Positions 21,441 to 31,870 of a stretch of 64,000 nt of DNA are shown here, in pieces. Where the stretch lies: the NCBI GenBank assembly GCA_003550325.1, contig QKWP01000041.1, positions 27,615 through 91,614 on the forward strand. Reading direction: 5' to 3'. The notes under the pieces were generated by a model. The model had not been told where the DNA came from. It worked only from the letters and a program-made list of their open reading frames with translations, and did not search any database. Origin of the DNA: Gigaspora rosea. Lineage: Eukaryota; Glomeromycota; Glomeromycetes; Diversisporales; Gigasporaceae. Numbering within the stretch: the first letter of the stretch is position 1; every line of letters starts with the position of its first letter. The position numbers and the translations under genes were made by a program.

Positions 21441-22085
21441 AATATATATATATATATATAATATTTTTCTTTTGTTAGATACATACCGAGAAAGGCTAAA
21501 CAAAATATAAAGGAAGAACTTGATAATTCAACTGTGCCCACAGTAACGAATATAAGAATAAGAAAAATCAGGACCTATCTGCAAAAGGCTAGTGGAATTA
21601 TCGACACAGAGGCCACAAAAATGACATGGATGGAAATAAAGAAGGAAACGTCCACAATACCTGCTGGATAAGTCTCAAGAGAAGCTCCAGAGGAATGTCA
21701 AAGTGTATCCCAAGAAAAACCCAGGTAAAAGAGAGAAGAAAAGACTTGGGACGGAAATAAGGAAGGAAGCATCCGTATCTCATGCCAGATAAGTCTCTGA
21801 GAAGCTCTGGATGGATATCAAAGCATAACCCCATATATGTCGCAGGCTCATGTGAAGAGCCGAAAATAATTTGGAACAGTATCCATCCGTTTGGATACTG
21901 TTATTATAACGGAATTGGCGTCGAAAATGATGAACTGGGGAAGAGAAGAAATATACTTATGAAACAAAATCTGACATTAAACCCAATTCAGCCTAGGTAG
22001 TCAGTGTCCTAGCCTAAAGAGAAAGATTCCTTAAGACCTCGGTTAACCCTTTTTCTCGTGGAACTCAAAACTAAGGGTGGGAGAT
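21441..22085 (+). other. Retroelement 3' region with internal duplication and Sel1-like motif
   Basis: An AT microsatellite (about 21430-21465) is followed by two related segments of about 85 bp (about 21625-21710 and 21745-21835), each with 'gaaggaa..gtc' and 'gataagtctc..agaagctc'. A frame then reads FGYCYYNGIGVENDE, matching the Sel1-repeat signature. The region ends in the purine tract 'aagggtgggagat' next to the 3' LTR, a suitable polypurine tract for plus-strand priming. Confidence 0.55.
22071..22085 (+). promoter_or_regulatory. Polypurine tract of the retroelement
   Basis: The purine-rich 'aagggtgggaga' directly abuts the TGTGATGG start of the 3' LTR, the standard place for plus-strand priming. 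Confidence 0.7.
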
Positions 22086-23399
22086 TGTGATGGGCTACGC
22101 TTCAAGTTTTTTTCAATTATTTGCTTATCCAGGAAATTCTCCCGATAGTTATATTGTATGATCGTATGATTTCTTCCGAAATCACGCAACGGTCATGAAA
22201 GGTTAGCATAGCCCCAGGTAATACCGCAGTGATTTCCGGCATGAGCACATTAAACTGCGCATGCCAGGGCCACAATCCAGTTTGTGCCCTTGGTATTTCG
22301 CTGCTCATGTTTGTTTATTTCTCCTTTAGTAAATGATAGATTCACACATGTTAGCTTAGCCCATGTAGATGAAACTAGTTTATGCCCTTGGCATTTAGCT
22401 GTTAATGTTTGTTTATACCCCTTTTGTAAACAATGTACTTAGCCTAGTTTTAGTTTCACTCACGCCATAGTATAGACATACGATGGGTTAACGGTAAATT
22501 GAAGGTAGAATTGTAGTGATAAGGCGAAGATGTTTTCCCCAACACTTACGCCTCGAGGCTTGGAAAAGCCGCCTCTACCCTCCGCCTCAAAGAAATGAGG
22601 TCATGGAAAGGAAATCGTACGTTAAAGAAAGATTTAATAGAGTTAGTATAGATAGTCTAAAAAACAATGTATTTATTAAGAGGGTAAAAAGTATATAAGA
22701 CCCTCCTTTTTGTGCTTCAATAAAGAAACTCTCAACTCACAATTGACAGAGTTCAGATTTGAATAACTCAGACGTACTTGAGTTTTAACCTTTGAAATAA
22801 GAGTAGAAGTGTTAAGAAGTTTTCCCTTGTTGTTAAACCTATTGTTATAGTAAAACCGCTTATTACACTTACCCTGTTACACGTTGTTACCTTTGTTAAA
22901 GTCGTGTCATTTAGTTGTTACTACGTAACCCGCATTTCGAACCTAGTTTCGTTTATAACCCAGTTAGAGAAAGAAAGACCCAGTTAATCACCTGATATAT
23001 ATATACACATTAATCGATTAACCCCTTTTGATTATCAGATATATCAAATAATCAATCTCCGATATTGATTGATTAATCACCTGCATCAATATCGGCTTGC
23101 TGATTAATTATATTTAACCTGATAACCTTATACCCCAAGATTAAAGAGATAGATATAAAAGTGGGATTAAACCACTTCAAGACGACTATACATAGTAAGA
23201 AAAGAAATACTTACCTTCGTTTATCCAAGCTGCAGCAAGACCCACAAGACCTTCGAGACCCGGACCAAATCTTCCACGCCTCTTTCTGCCTGCCAAGTCG
23301 AGGATCTAAAGTCTTGCACGCCTATAGGACATTTGTTTAGATAGTTAGTGGTGTTGATAGTTGTATTTAACATATAACCTGATAGCCTTGCCCCTCACA
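22086..23399 (+). repeat. 3' LTR (1,314 bp)
   Basis: The LTR runs from TGTGATGGGC to CCTCACA and lacks the MULE-like insert of the 5' copy. It carries TATATAAG (22692-22699) and AATAAA (22719-22724). It differs from the 5' LTR by scattered substitutions and small indels, so the insertion is not recent. Confidence 0.92.
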
Positions 23400-23403
23400 A
23401 CGT

Positions 23404-24445
23404 ACAAACTAAATTAATGCGAATAAAAAGAAATTAAATAGTAAATAAACATGAACTTGAATAGCTTATTTTAATTACTTAGTTTAATACGTAAATGATC
23501 TTTATACTCACTAACTAAATTAATGCGAATAAAAAGAAATTAAATAGTAAATAAACATGAACTTGAATAGCTTATTTTAATTACTTAGTTTAATACGTAA
23601 ATGATCTTTATACTCACAAACTAAATTAATGCGAATAAAAAGAAATTAAATAGTAAATAAACATGAACTTGAATAGCTTATTTTAATTACTTAGTTTAAT
23701 ACGTAAATGATCTTTATACTCACAAACTAAATTAATGCGAATAAAAAGAAATTAAATAGTAAATAAACATGAACTTGAATAGCTTATTTTAATTACTTAG
23801 TTTAATACGTAAATGATCTTTATACTCACAAACTAAATTAATGCGAATAAAAAGAAATTAAATAGTAAATAAACATGAACTTGAATAGCTTATTTTAATT
23901 ACTTAGTTTAATACGTAAATGATCTTTATACTCACAAACTAAATTAATGCGAATAAAAAGAAATTAAATAGTAAATAAACATGAACTTGAATAGCTTATT
24001 TTAATTACTTAGTTTAATACGTAAATGATCTTTATACTCACAAACTAAATTAATGCGAATAAAAAGAAATTAAATAGTAAATAAACATGAACTTGAATAG
24101 CTTATTTTAATTACTTAGTTTAATACGTAAATGATCTTTATACTCACAAACTAAATTAATGCGAATAAAAAGAAATTAAATAGTAAATAAACATGAACTT
24201 GAATAGCTTATTTTAATTACTTAGTTTAATACGTAAATGATCTTTATACTCACAAACTAAATTAATGCGAATAAAAAGAAATTAAATAGTAAATAAACAT
24301 GAACTTGAATAGCTTATTTTAATTACTTAGTTTAATACGTAAATGATCTTTATACTCACAAACTAAATTAATGCGAATAAGAAGAAATTAAATAGAAATA
24401 AACGTGAACTTGAATAGCTTATTTTAATTACTTAGTTTAATAAGT
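23404..24445 (-). repeat. 106-bp tandem repeat, right array (about 10 units)
   Basis: This is the same 106-bp unit as the left array, but nearly every unit carries 'ctcacaaact' instead of 'ctcacttact'. The last unit (24360-24445) is diverged. Intron-like signals on the minus strand are kept: GTGAGTATA at one end and TTAATTTAG at the other. It is continuous with the left array before the retroelement inserted. Confidence 0.95.
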
Positions 24446-24690
24446 GTTTTTTGTACTCACAGTCTAAAATTATTTGAAAAAAGTTGGTTGAATCAGTAGT
24501 CAACACATATTTGATATTTATCTAACACATTTAACTTGTAATAAATATTTTATACTTACTCACTATACAAGTCATTTGAAACTATTACTTAATAATTTGT
24601 TAAATTTATAAATCTTTATAATTATTCTTATACTTATCCCTAATGATTACAGTAAATAGTTGAGATTTTTGATTTTAAAATAAAAATTAA
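24446..24690 (-). other. Diverged intron-like spacer next to the satellite
   Basis: No gene is seen. On the minus strand three further donor-like sites follow acceptor-like TAGs at about 80-100 bp spacing: TAG-ACT-GTGAGTAC, TAG-TGA-GTAAGTATA and TAG-GGA-TAAGTATA. They look like older, diverged relatives of the 106-bp unit. A short TAAA-repeat tract lies near 24700-24725. Confidence 0.4.
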
Positions 24691-24733
24691 TTAATTAAAA
24701 AATAATAAATAAATAAATAAATAAATAACCCAC

Positions 24734-25125
24734 TTTTTAATCCAATATAGGAATTTATCATCATTTTTTTCTACACCAATTCCGTAATTATAACAAATGG
24801 CTGTTTTAAAAATTCCCATATAATTACCAGATTCAGCCGATTTTAGAAAATATTCAAATGCCTTCTCCATATCGACTACAACCCCAATTCCTAAATAATA
24901 ACAATGGCCGACATAATACATTCCATCAGAATTATTCATATTTGCTGACTTTTGATAATAAGTAAACGCTTTTTTTTCATTTCTCTCAATTTCAATTCCA
25001 TATTCATTACAATAACCAAGCCAGAATGTTCCCTCTGGATTTTCTGGATTATCCTTATTCGCAAACAGTTTACTAAAAGCATTAGTAATTTGAGCAATTT
25101 TACTTAAAACAATGTCTTTTGACAT
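24734..25125 (-). CDS. Sel1-repeat protein; probable first exon of a Sel1-kinase gene
   Basis: ATG at 25125 opens MSKDIVLSKIAQITNAFSKL, followed by about three Sel1 repeats of 36 residues (FWLGYCNEYGIEIERNEKKA, YVGHCYYLGIGVVVDMEKA, AICYNYGIGVEKNDD), ending FLYWIKK. Sel1 repeats form alpha-solenoids used for protein-protein contacts. The open frame runs on to 24691, but its tail (VIYLFIYLLFFN) is AT-rich filler. I place a donor GTGGGT at 24733, leaving an AA overhang. That phase fits the acceptor at 9349 exactly and gives WIKKNYNSGICKHC. The result would be a 531-residue Sel1-zinc-like-kinase protein. The alternative is a short stand-alone Sel1 protein of 144 residues. Confidence 0.75.
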
Positions 25126-27640
25126 TTTAGATACAAAACGAATTATGTTACAAGAAAATTTATTAGTCGTACTTATGTAACTTATATAATATTAAATTAA
25201 GGTTTATGCAAACTGTAGCATCTGCATACATTAGTTCTCAAATTTTAGCAAAATGTGTTACATTTGTCAATGAACAATGCGATGAATTCAAACAAAATTA
25301 GCAAAATGTATCCCGTTTGAGTAGTAAACAATATACGAATTCTTGTAAGCAACATTCGAAAATTTTTTTTAACAGTCTGTTTTAAGTAATTAACTAAAGC
25401 TGTTTAGATTAACATATACATTTTAAAATAGTTTATAAACTAGATAAGAGAACGAACTGTTTGACAAACTGTTCAAACTGTTAATAAATGTCAGAAAATT
25501 TGAAATATACAATAACGCACACCCCTAAATCTAAATATGAATTGATGGGTAATACTTATGTATTTATGAACTAATGTATGTATACCGATTAAACTAATAA
25601 TTCTAAATTCATTGCCACTACATATCAGAATAATACACTGCACCATGCACAAGCAAAACTGTCATCAGCTCAGATATTTTTTTATTACTACGTATCAAAT
25701 ATTTAAATATTGTAAATTAAATCGGTTTCACTTTATTACTTACACAAACAACATAAATCTAATAACAATCTCAATTTACGTGCAACTTTAAAAAATTTAA
25801 GCACTTATATGGTTATTTTTAACTTTTTTGACTTCTTTTTTGATTACTGTAGGTTTTGGTTTTTTAAATTTGTTTATTTTCTGCCTTTTTTTACTTTTAC
25901 AAGACTAATTAATATGTACATACTTCCGTGAATTTATAAGGATATAACAAGTCGTACACCTGCTCATGTGCTGGGGTTTTCTTAAAACTTTTACATGCGT
26001 ATTAGACGGTCAAGTTATGATAAGGTTAGTAAGAGTAATGTTACAGGGTGAAATGGACGTTACTAATGACAACTATGATCCACTACTGATGCTTATTCTA
26101 CAATGATGAGTTCATTGGTTCCTGTTAGTGGCCAATTGTTTATATCTTAAACTTGCAACAGACCATCACAGTTGAATCGTTGATAATGATGATCTTAAAC
26201 TTGCACGTTGATAAAATAGATGATTTAATGTTTTGTTGGCACATTACTACACCCATAATTTGGTTTTAATTAGCAGATTTAAAATACAACTTTGGTTTAT
26301 TTGTGTGATTATTTGTTGTTCATCAATTGCTATTATATTTATGGTTCCATTTATATTATTTAAGAATGCTAAAAGGTTTTTTTTTTTAATATGAAAAGTT
26401 ATTCTTTACCCCTTCGTCTTATAGTATTATTGTTAGTTTTATGTTCGACTGAAATAATCTTATATGTATCTTATATAGAAATTTATGAGAATTTTCTAGT
26501 TTATAATGGAATTTAAGATACATGCTGAATACTGTTTGAATTGTTCGCATTCATATCAATACTCATATTGTTCTTGACAAGATGGAATGATCTTTTTGCA
26601 TGGATATATACCGGATTTTCATTGCAAAATTTATTTACGAATGGCTTCATTTGGAAAGGAAATTGATTTTCTTATCAGGACTTGGAATTCATTATTAAAA
26701 GCTGATGAAGCTAAATATTGCACCTTGCGAGTATCATCAAAGATGAAATAATGTCTATACATTTATCCTTACATTTATCATTGCAATATTTTTATTAAAA
26801 TTGGCAATATAAATAGCAATATTCGTGAATTTTTCAAAAATAAAATTATTAGAAACCTTGTTAATTTTACAATAAATATTCAGAAAGAAGAAGAACCACA
26901 AAATATAAACATAAGAAAATAAAGCTATAAGAACGAATTTCAAAAAATATAATCACAGAATATTCGAGTTTACTCCAGAATTCTGATCCCGACACCAAGA
27001 TCCTAAAACAAATTCTGACAGCAAAAGATCCCAACAACACATAATCACATAAAACTAAAAAGAAAGAGGTATGATTTTCGTACATAAGTTTCGTGTAATA
27101 TCACGTACATTAATTTTTTAATCAATGAAATATAGTGAACTTGCATACATATAAATCACTGTCCTTTGATTAATGCGATTTCTATTCAACAAAAGAAAAT
27201 AATCTTTGAGTCAAATTATAACGAAGCAAATAGATTTTCTAATTTATTAAGTAATTATAAGAATAAACAAGTTTTGATGTAGAGTTTTAACAATCGGGTT
27301 TTTTGGTTATCAGTTATGTATTTTTAATGTACATTCCCTAAATATTTGAGTATATCATCTGCATTCAATAAAACGTTTACTTAACCGAATAGAAAAAAAA
27401 TATGGATTAAAAAATAAAAGTAATTCAAAAAATCAATATTTATGTATACTTTTTATTATAGTTAGATATTAAAGAAGGCATCAGGTCACCAAAAAAATTT
27501 TTTTATTCTTTTAATATATAATGATAATACAATTACATCGTTATTTTGTTATTTTGTGATATTATTAATGCTTAGCTTTCATTATAAACTAAAAATTCAT
27601 CATTTCAAATAAATATTCTGCACACCAAATCATATTAATT
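25126..27640. other. Intergenic, AT-rich; possible short relict frames
   Basis: Nothing convincing is coded here. A short frame at 26641-26751 (MASFGKEIDFLIRTWNSLLK) with open sequence upstream reads like protein but is too short to call. The minus-strand frames at 26755-27085 are low-complexity or hydrophobic AT products. No TIR element was found. Confidence 0.4.
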
Positions 27641-27669
27641 AAAAGAGTGTGATGAAAGATTTGAAGTGT

Positions 27670-28015
27670 ATATTAATATGGTGAAAAAACTGCTGTGAAA
27701 GACCGAGAAGGAACGTTACATTAAACATCTACACTATTAAAGCGGCTTAAAATATGTTTGTAACTTGACATCTTACTATTGATTGATTGATACCACGTTT
27801 TGTTGATTAAGTTTAATATTATTTATGACCAATTTTGACGGAAAAAATTATTTAGGATGTTATTAATGAGGCATTTGTTAAGTTAAAATTGGCATTCCTT
27901 CCTGACATAATAAAAGCTTAGCTATTACGTAGAGTTGATTGTCGTCCAAATATTATTAGATTATATAGTGGTCATGAAGGTAAACAAGTAATTTACAATT
28001 TTGAGAGCATCGAAT
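27670..28015 (+). pseudogene. Protein kinase N-lobe relic
   Basis: Scattered across frames are kinase-like phrases: YGEKTAVK (the beta-3 lysine region) near 27680, VINEAFVKLKL near 27860, and DCRPNIIRLYSGHEGK near 27940-27990. The last matches the segment between helix C and beta-4 in fungal TKL kinases (..HPNIIRLYG..). Stops and shifts separate the pieces and no C-lobe follows. Decayed; moderate to low confidence. Confidence 0.35.
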
Positions 28016-28019
28016 AATG

Positions 28020-29327
28020 ATCATATTAAATGAAAGCACATCTATAAACCTTCTTGATTAAGATTTGGGTATTATTTATCATATCTGGTTTAATTCTTGA
28101 ATAATATCCGGGTATAGCATATATAATATCTTTATGATATCCTTAAATTATAGTACTAGATACTGTATACAATATAAGTAGATAGCCACGAGAATATTGC
28201 AACTTAGTTTTGTAATATATCAATGGCAGAAATTTGTATGAACACCTAAAAACAACTTTTACAAAAATTACAATGATGGCAATATTTGTTTATTGAGACG
28301 CTAAGTTACGTTAGATTATAAGGCTCAAATAAATAAGTATCAACTACAAATATAAACTATTAAAATCGTTGTCCTAATGACATTTTAAAAGGTATTCTCT
28401 TTCTGGTACCTAGTATAATTCATCAAAAAACATATAAACAAACTATGTATTAGAATTTGAAATACCAGACTACTTCATATACTGTATTTTAGTAGAATTA
28501 TTCTAATGATATAACTCACCAATCCAATGTTGTAAACTTGATATGTTTTAATTAAACTAATTAGCATTCGTGCTGCTACCTTATATATAATATATTTTCG
28601 ATTGAATGCGCCATTTTTTGAACAGTATATGCACACAGGTTAAAATAAGGCAAACCAAGGAAATTAACCTTGGTATGTGCCAGCTACGCCGAATGCAATT
28701 AATAAAATTGAAACTTATATTTGTGTACTCTATAAAAACATAAGAACTAAAAAATTTATGTGAGATATTTGCACTGTTAGGTATTCGACGGTACAAAGCT
28801 TTATAGGTAAAGCTTTGTCATGTGAGGCAACACTAAGATTTTATGCGCGATATATGAATTTTAAAATTTTATGTTTACAATAAATAAATATAAATTTATA
28901 ATAAAAAATTTCATTAATTACTATATTAAATTCATATTTATTTGATTTATGATATGATTCTTAAGATTATATAAAGTTAAAATAATAAATATATATGCTC
29001 CTAAATTATAAATATTAAATATAAAAGTTGCTCAATTTAAAATAAAATTAATTAATTGTCGGATTAAAAGAAATATAACAATTTTTATGCAATTAGAATT
29101 TAAATTTTTTTTATTGTATGCAAGAATTACAAATATTTATAATGTATATGCAACTAAAGCTATTGATCTAATTAATCAAATCATATAAAAGTATTTTTGC
29201 ATTAATAACCACCTAACCAAATTAATAAAATTTTTATTTAAACTTAATATAATTATAAAATTAAAAAGCAGAAATTTCAAATTTGGTTAGGCGATTGTTA
29301 AGACACTTTTTTAAAAAATTTAAAAAT
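28020..29327. other. Intergenic AT-rich stretch
   Basis: No gene, RNA or repeat structure was found. The minus-strand frame at 28581-28796 has no recognisable content. Confidence 0.45.
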
Positions 29328-30273
29328 TTAATTATGATAGATATTTTATTTTAATTCCACAAAACCATAGAAAATAAGTAAATTTATTTTTAAAAATTGA
29401 TTAGGTAATTATCAAAATACCTTTGCTCAAACTTTTAAACATTTATTTATTGGGATGGAATACAAGTACCAGCTCTGAAATGGTATATTAATTTATTTTC
29501 TTTTTTTTTGAAATATACACATTTATTGTAGTTATTATATTTTAAACTTGTAAATTTTAGAACGTATTTGAAGTGAATAAAGTTTTTATAAATAAAGTAC
29601 TTAGTTTTTCTATTAACATACTTTGTCTGCTTTTTCGCTCTGCCTTACCAAACCTTTAAAGATGCTTATCTGCCTTGTTGGATAGCATAGAATAATAAAT
29701 GCTAGTTAAGGATGAATGTATTAACAATTAGATAAAGTAAAATCTCTGATTAAAAGTTACTCGATGATCACTAAAGTTGCATATTTAGGCATTTGTACAA
29801 AAAAGAACGGATAGTAACCATTAACAATTATATAAAGTAAAGTCTCTGCTTAAAAGTCACTCGATGCTCACTAAAGTTGCTATTTAGGCATTTGTAAAAA
29901 AAAGAACGGACATTAACCCAAAATTTTATTTCCCCAAAATTTATCAATACTATCTCTTTGATGAGACTAATAAATCATTTAAAAAAAATTAGTAAAGTGT
30001 TTATACCTATGACTCTACTTCTATAGATTTTTTAAAATCTATATATGATTCTTCTTCAAATCCTTTTTTAAGTTAAATTTCCCCTTGTTTCCTTAATGTC
30101 CATGCGTCATATGGTTCAAGTTCTAATAATTTATCAAATCTGCAAGTGATTCTTCAACTTCGATAAATTACTCCACGATAGCTTAATGAAAATGAAAATT
30201 CGGATCAACTTCTAATGATTTATCTAAGTCTACGAGCCCTTCGTTATAATTTCCGATACAGTAGTATACCGAC
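29328..30273. repeat. Tandem segmental duplication, copy 1
   Basis: The segment beginning 'ttaattatgatagatatttt' is repeated from 30293 with small differences. It holds AT-rich DNA, two internal copies of 'cactcgatgctcactaaagt' (another short tandem repeat of about 110 bp), and at its end a decayed TPR-coding piece on the minus strand (about 30005-30270). Confidence 0.8.
30005..30270 (-). pseudogene. TPR-protein fragment (duplicate)
   Basis: The minus strand reads pieces such as LEPYDAWTLRKQG and LVDLDKSLEVDPN, the 34-residue tetratricopeptide pattern, but with deletions and frameshifts relative to the copy at 31150-31530. It is part of the tandem duplication and non-functional. Confidence 0.55.
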
Positions 30274-30292
30274 AAAGAAAGATTGAAGAGGG

Positions 30293-31434
30293 TTAATTAT
30301 GATAGATATATTATTTTAATTCCACAAAACCATAGAAAATGTTGTACCCGGATTTGTAATTTGTCCCAATTTGGAATCTGACCTAATCCCACCTCTAACA
30401 CTGGCCCTAACCCTAACCCTAAAGTTACCTAAAGTCCTAATTCTGCTACAAAATTCTCATCTGGGGTAGCCCGATTCCGAATTGGGACAAATTCCAAATT
30501 CGGGTACAACAAAAATAAGTAAATTTATTTTTAAAAATTGATTAGGTAATTATCAAAATACCTTTGCTTAAACTTTTAAAACTTTTATTTATTGGGATAT
30601 AAAAGTATGGAATACAAGTACCACCTCTGAAATGGTATATTAATTTATTTATTTATTTATTTATTTTTTTTGAATATACACATTTATCGTAGTTATTCTA
30701 TTTTCAACTTGTAAATTTTAAAACGTATTTGAAGTGAATAAAGTTTTTATAAATAAAGTACCTAATTTTTTTATTAACATACTTTTCTGCTTTTTCGCTC
30801 TGCCTTACTAAACCTTTAAAGATGCTTATCTGCCTTGTATGATAGCATAGAATAATAAATGCTAGTTACGGATGAATACATCAACAATTAGATAAAGTAA
30901 GTCTCTGTTTAAAAGTCACTCGATGCTCACTAAAGTTACATATTTAGCATTTGTACAAAAAAGAACAGACAGTAACCATTAACAATTATATAAAGTAAAG
31001 TCTCTGTTTAAAAGTCACTCAATGCTCACTAAAGTTTCGTATTTAGGCATTTGTACAAAAAAGAACAGACATTAACCCAAAATTTTATTTCCCCAAACTT
31101 TATCACTACTATCTCTTTTATGAGACTAATAAATCATTCAAAAAAAATTAGTAAGGTGTTATACCTATGACTCTATTTTTATAGATTTTTTTAAAATCTT
31201 TATATGATTCTTCTTCAAATCTTTTAAGATAAATTTCCCCTCGTTTCCTTAATTTCCATGCGTCATTTGGTTCAAATTCTAATGATTTGTTAAAATCTGC
31301 AAGTGATTCTTCATATTTATTCAACTTCGATAAATTCTCCACGATAGCTTAATGAAAATGAATAATTCGGAACAACTTCTAATGATTTATCTAAGTCTAC
31401 GAGCCCTTCATTATAATTTCCGATACTGTAGTAA
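30293..31434. repeat. Tandem segmental duplication, copy 2 (with MITE)
   Basis: This is the second copy of the segment at 29328-30273. It is longer mainly because of a 170-bp MITE at 30341-30510 that interrupts 'catagaaaataagtaaat'. The MITE therefore inserted after the duplication. Confidence 0.8.
30341..30510. mobile_element. 170-bp MITE (GTTGTACCCG TIR) with telomere-like repeat
   Basis: The left end GTTGTACCCGGATTTGTAAT is inverted at the right end (AAATTCGGGTACAAC), and the TIR extends through 'ttgtcccaatttggaatc' over about 35 bp. The exact empty site is preserved in the upstream duplicate, implying a 4- to 5-bp A-rich target duplication. The loop contains CCCTAACCCTAACCCTAA (30405-30422), three TTAGGG-type telomeric units. 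Confidence 0.85.
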
Positions 31435-31870
31435 GTCAACCCACGACACCCTAGTGTCCACGCATCATTTGGTCCAATCTTCAATGATTTATTTAAATCT
31501 TGAAGTGATTCATCATATCTATTCATCAAATGATAAGTGTCGCATGTTCACTCAATGAACCGGTATAATCAGGTTCTATTTCTAATGATCTGTTAAAGTC
31601 TTCAAGTGATTCTTCGTATTTTTCCATTATTCGATATGTAATTCCACGTTGTCTCAACGTCAATGCATTCATTATTTGGATTAATTTCTAACGATCTATT
31701 TGAATCATCAAGTGATTCCTTATTTATTTTAACATTTGATAAGTTGTACCTCTAAGTCTCAGTGCGGATGCATTTGTTGGTTCTATATCTAATGATTTAG
31801 TTAAATCTTTAAGCGCATCATTGAATTTTTCCATAATGTAATAAGTGTCTACAAGTTTCTCAATAACAAA
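31148..31870 (-). pseudogene. TPR-repeat protein, frameshifted relic
   Basis: From about 31870 down to 31148 the minus strand encodes at least five consecutive TPR units of the form SLxIxPNxxxxLxxRGxxYxxxxxYxESLxDLNK, for example LDIEPTNASALRLRGTTYQM, KSLKIGPNDAWTLGCRGLTY and KSLEFEPNDAWKLRKRGEIY. At least three frameshifts break the reading. TPR units mediate protein contacts and in these fungi often follow a kinase domain; no kinase domain is detectable upstream here. Part of it lies in the duplicated segment. Confidence 0.7.

Larger units (their letters stand above)
12111..23399 (+). mobile_element. Ty3/gypsy-type LTR retrotransposon, decayed, with nested inserts
   Basis: Two LTRs (12111-14523 and 22086-23399) begin TGTGATGGGC and end CTCACA, flanked by the 4-bp repeat ACGT (12107-12110, 23400-23403). 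Between them, in plus orientation, lie gag with a zinc knuckle, aspartic protease (DSGA), reverse transcriptase (YLDD), RNase H, a long acidic linker, integrase (HHCC, DDE region) and extra 3' coding sequence. RT-RNase H-IN order identifies Ty3/gypsy. Stop codons and frameshifts occur throughout. A 1.1-kb MULE-like element sits in the 5' LTR and a 303-bp MITE in the RT. The LTRs differ by a few percent by eye. The element landed in the 106-bp satellite and is notably GC-richer than its surroundings. Confidence 0.95.

Noticed and set aside
26755-27085. Hydrophobic minus-strand frames as membrane proteins
   Set aside because: Composition is what random AT-rich DNA gives (Phe, Leu, Ile, Tyr); two frames overlap and no motif is present.
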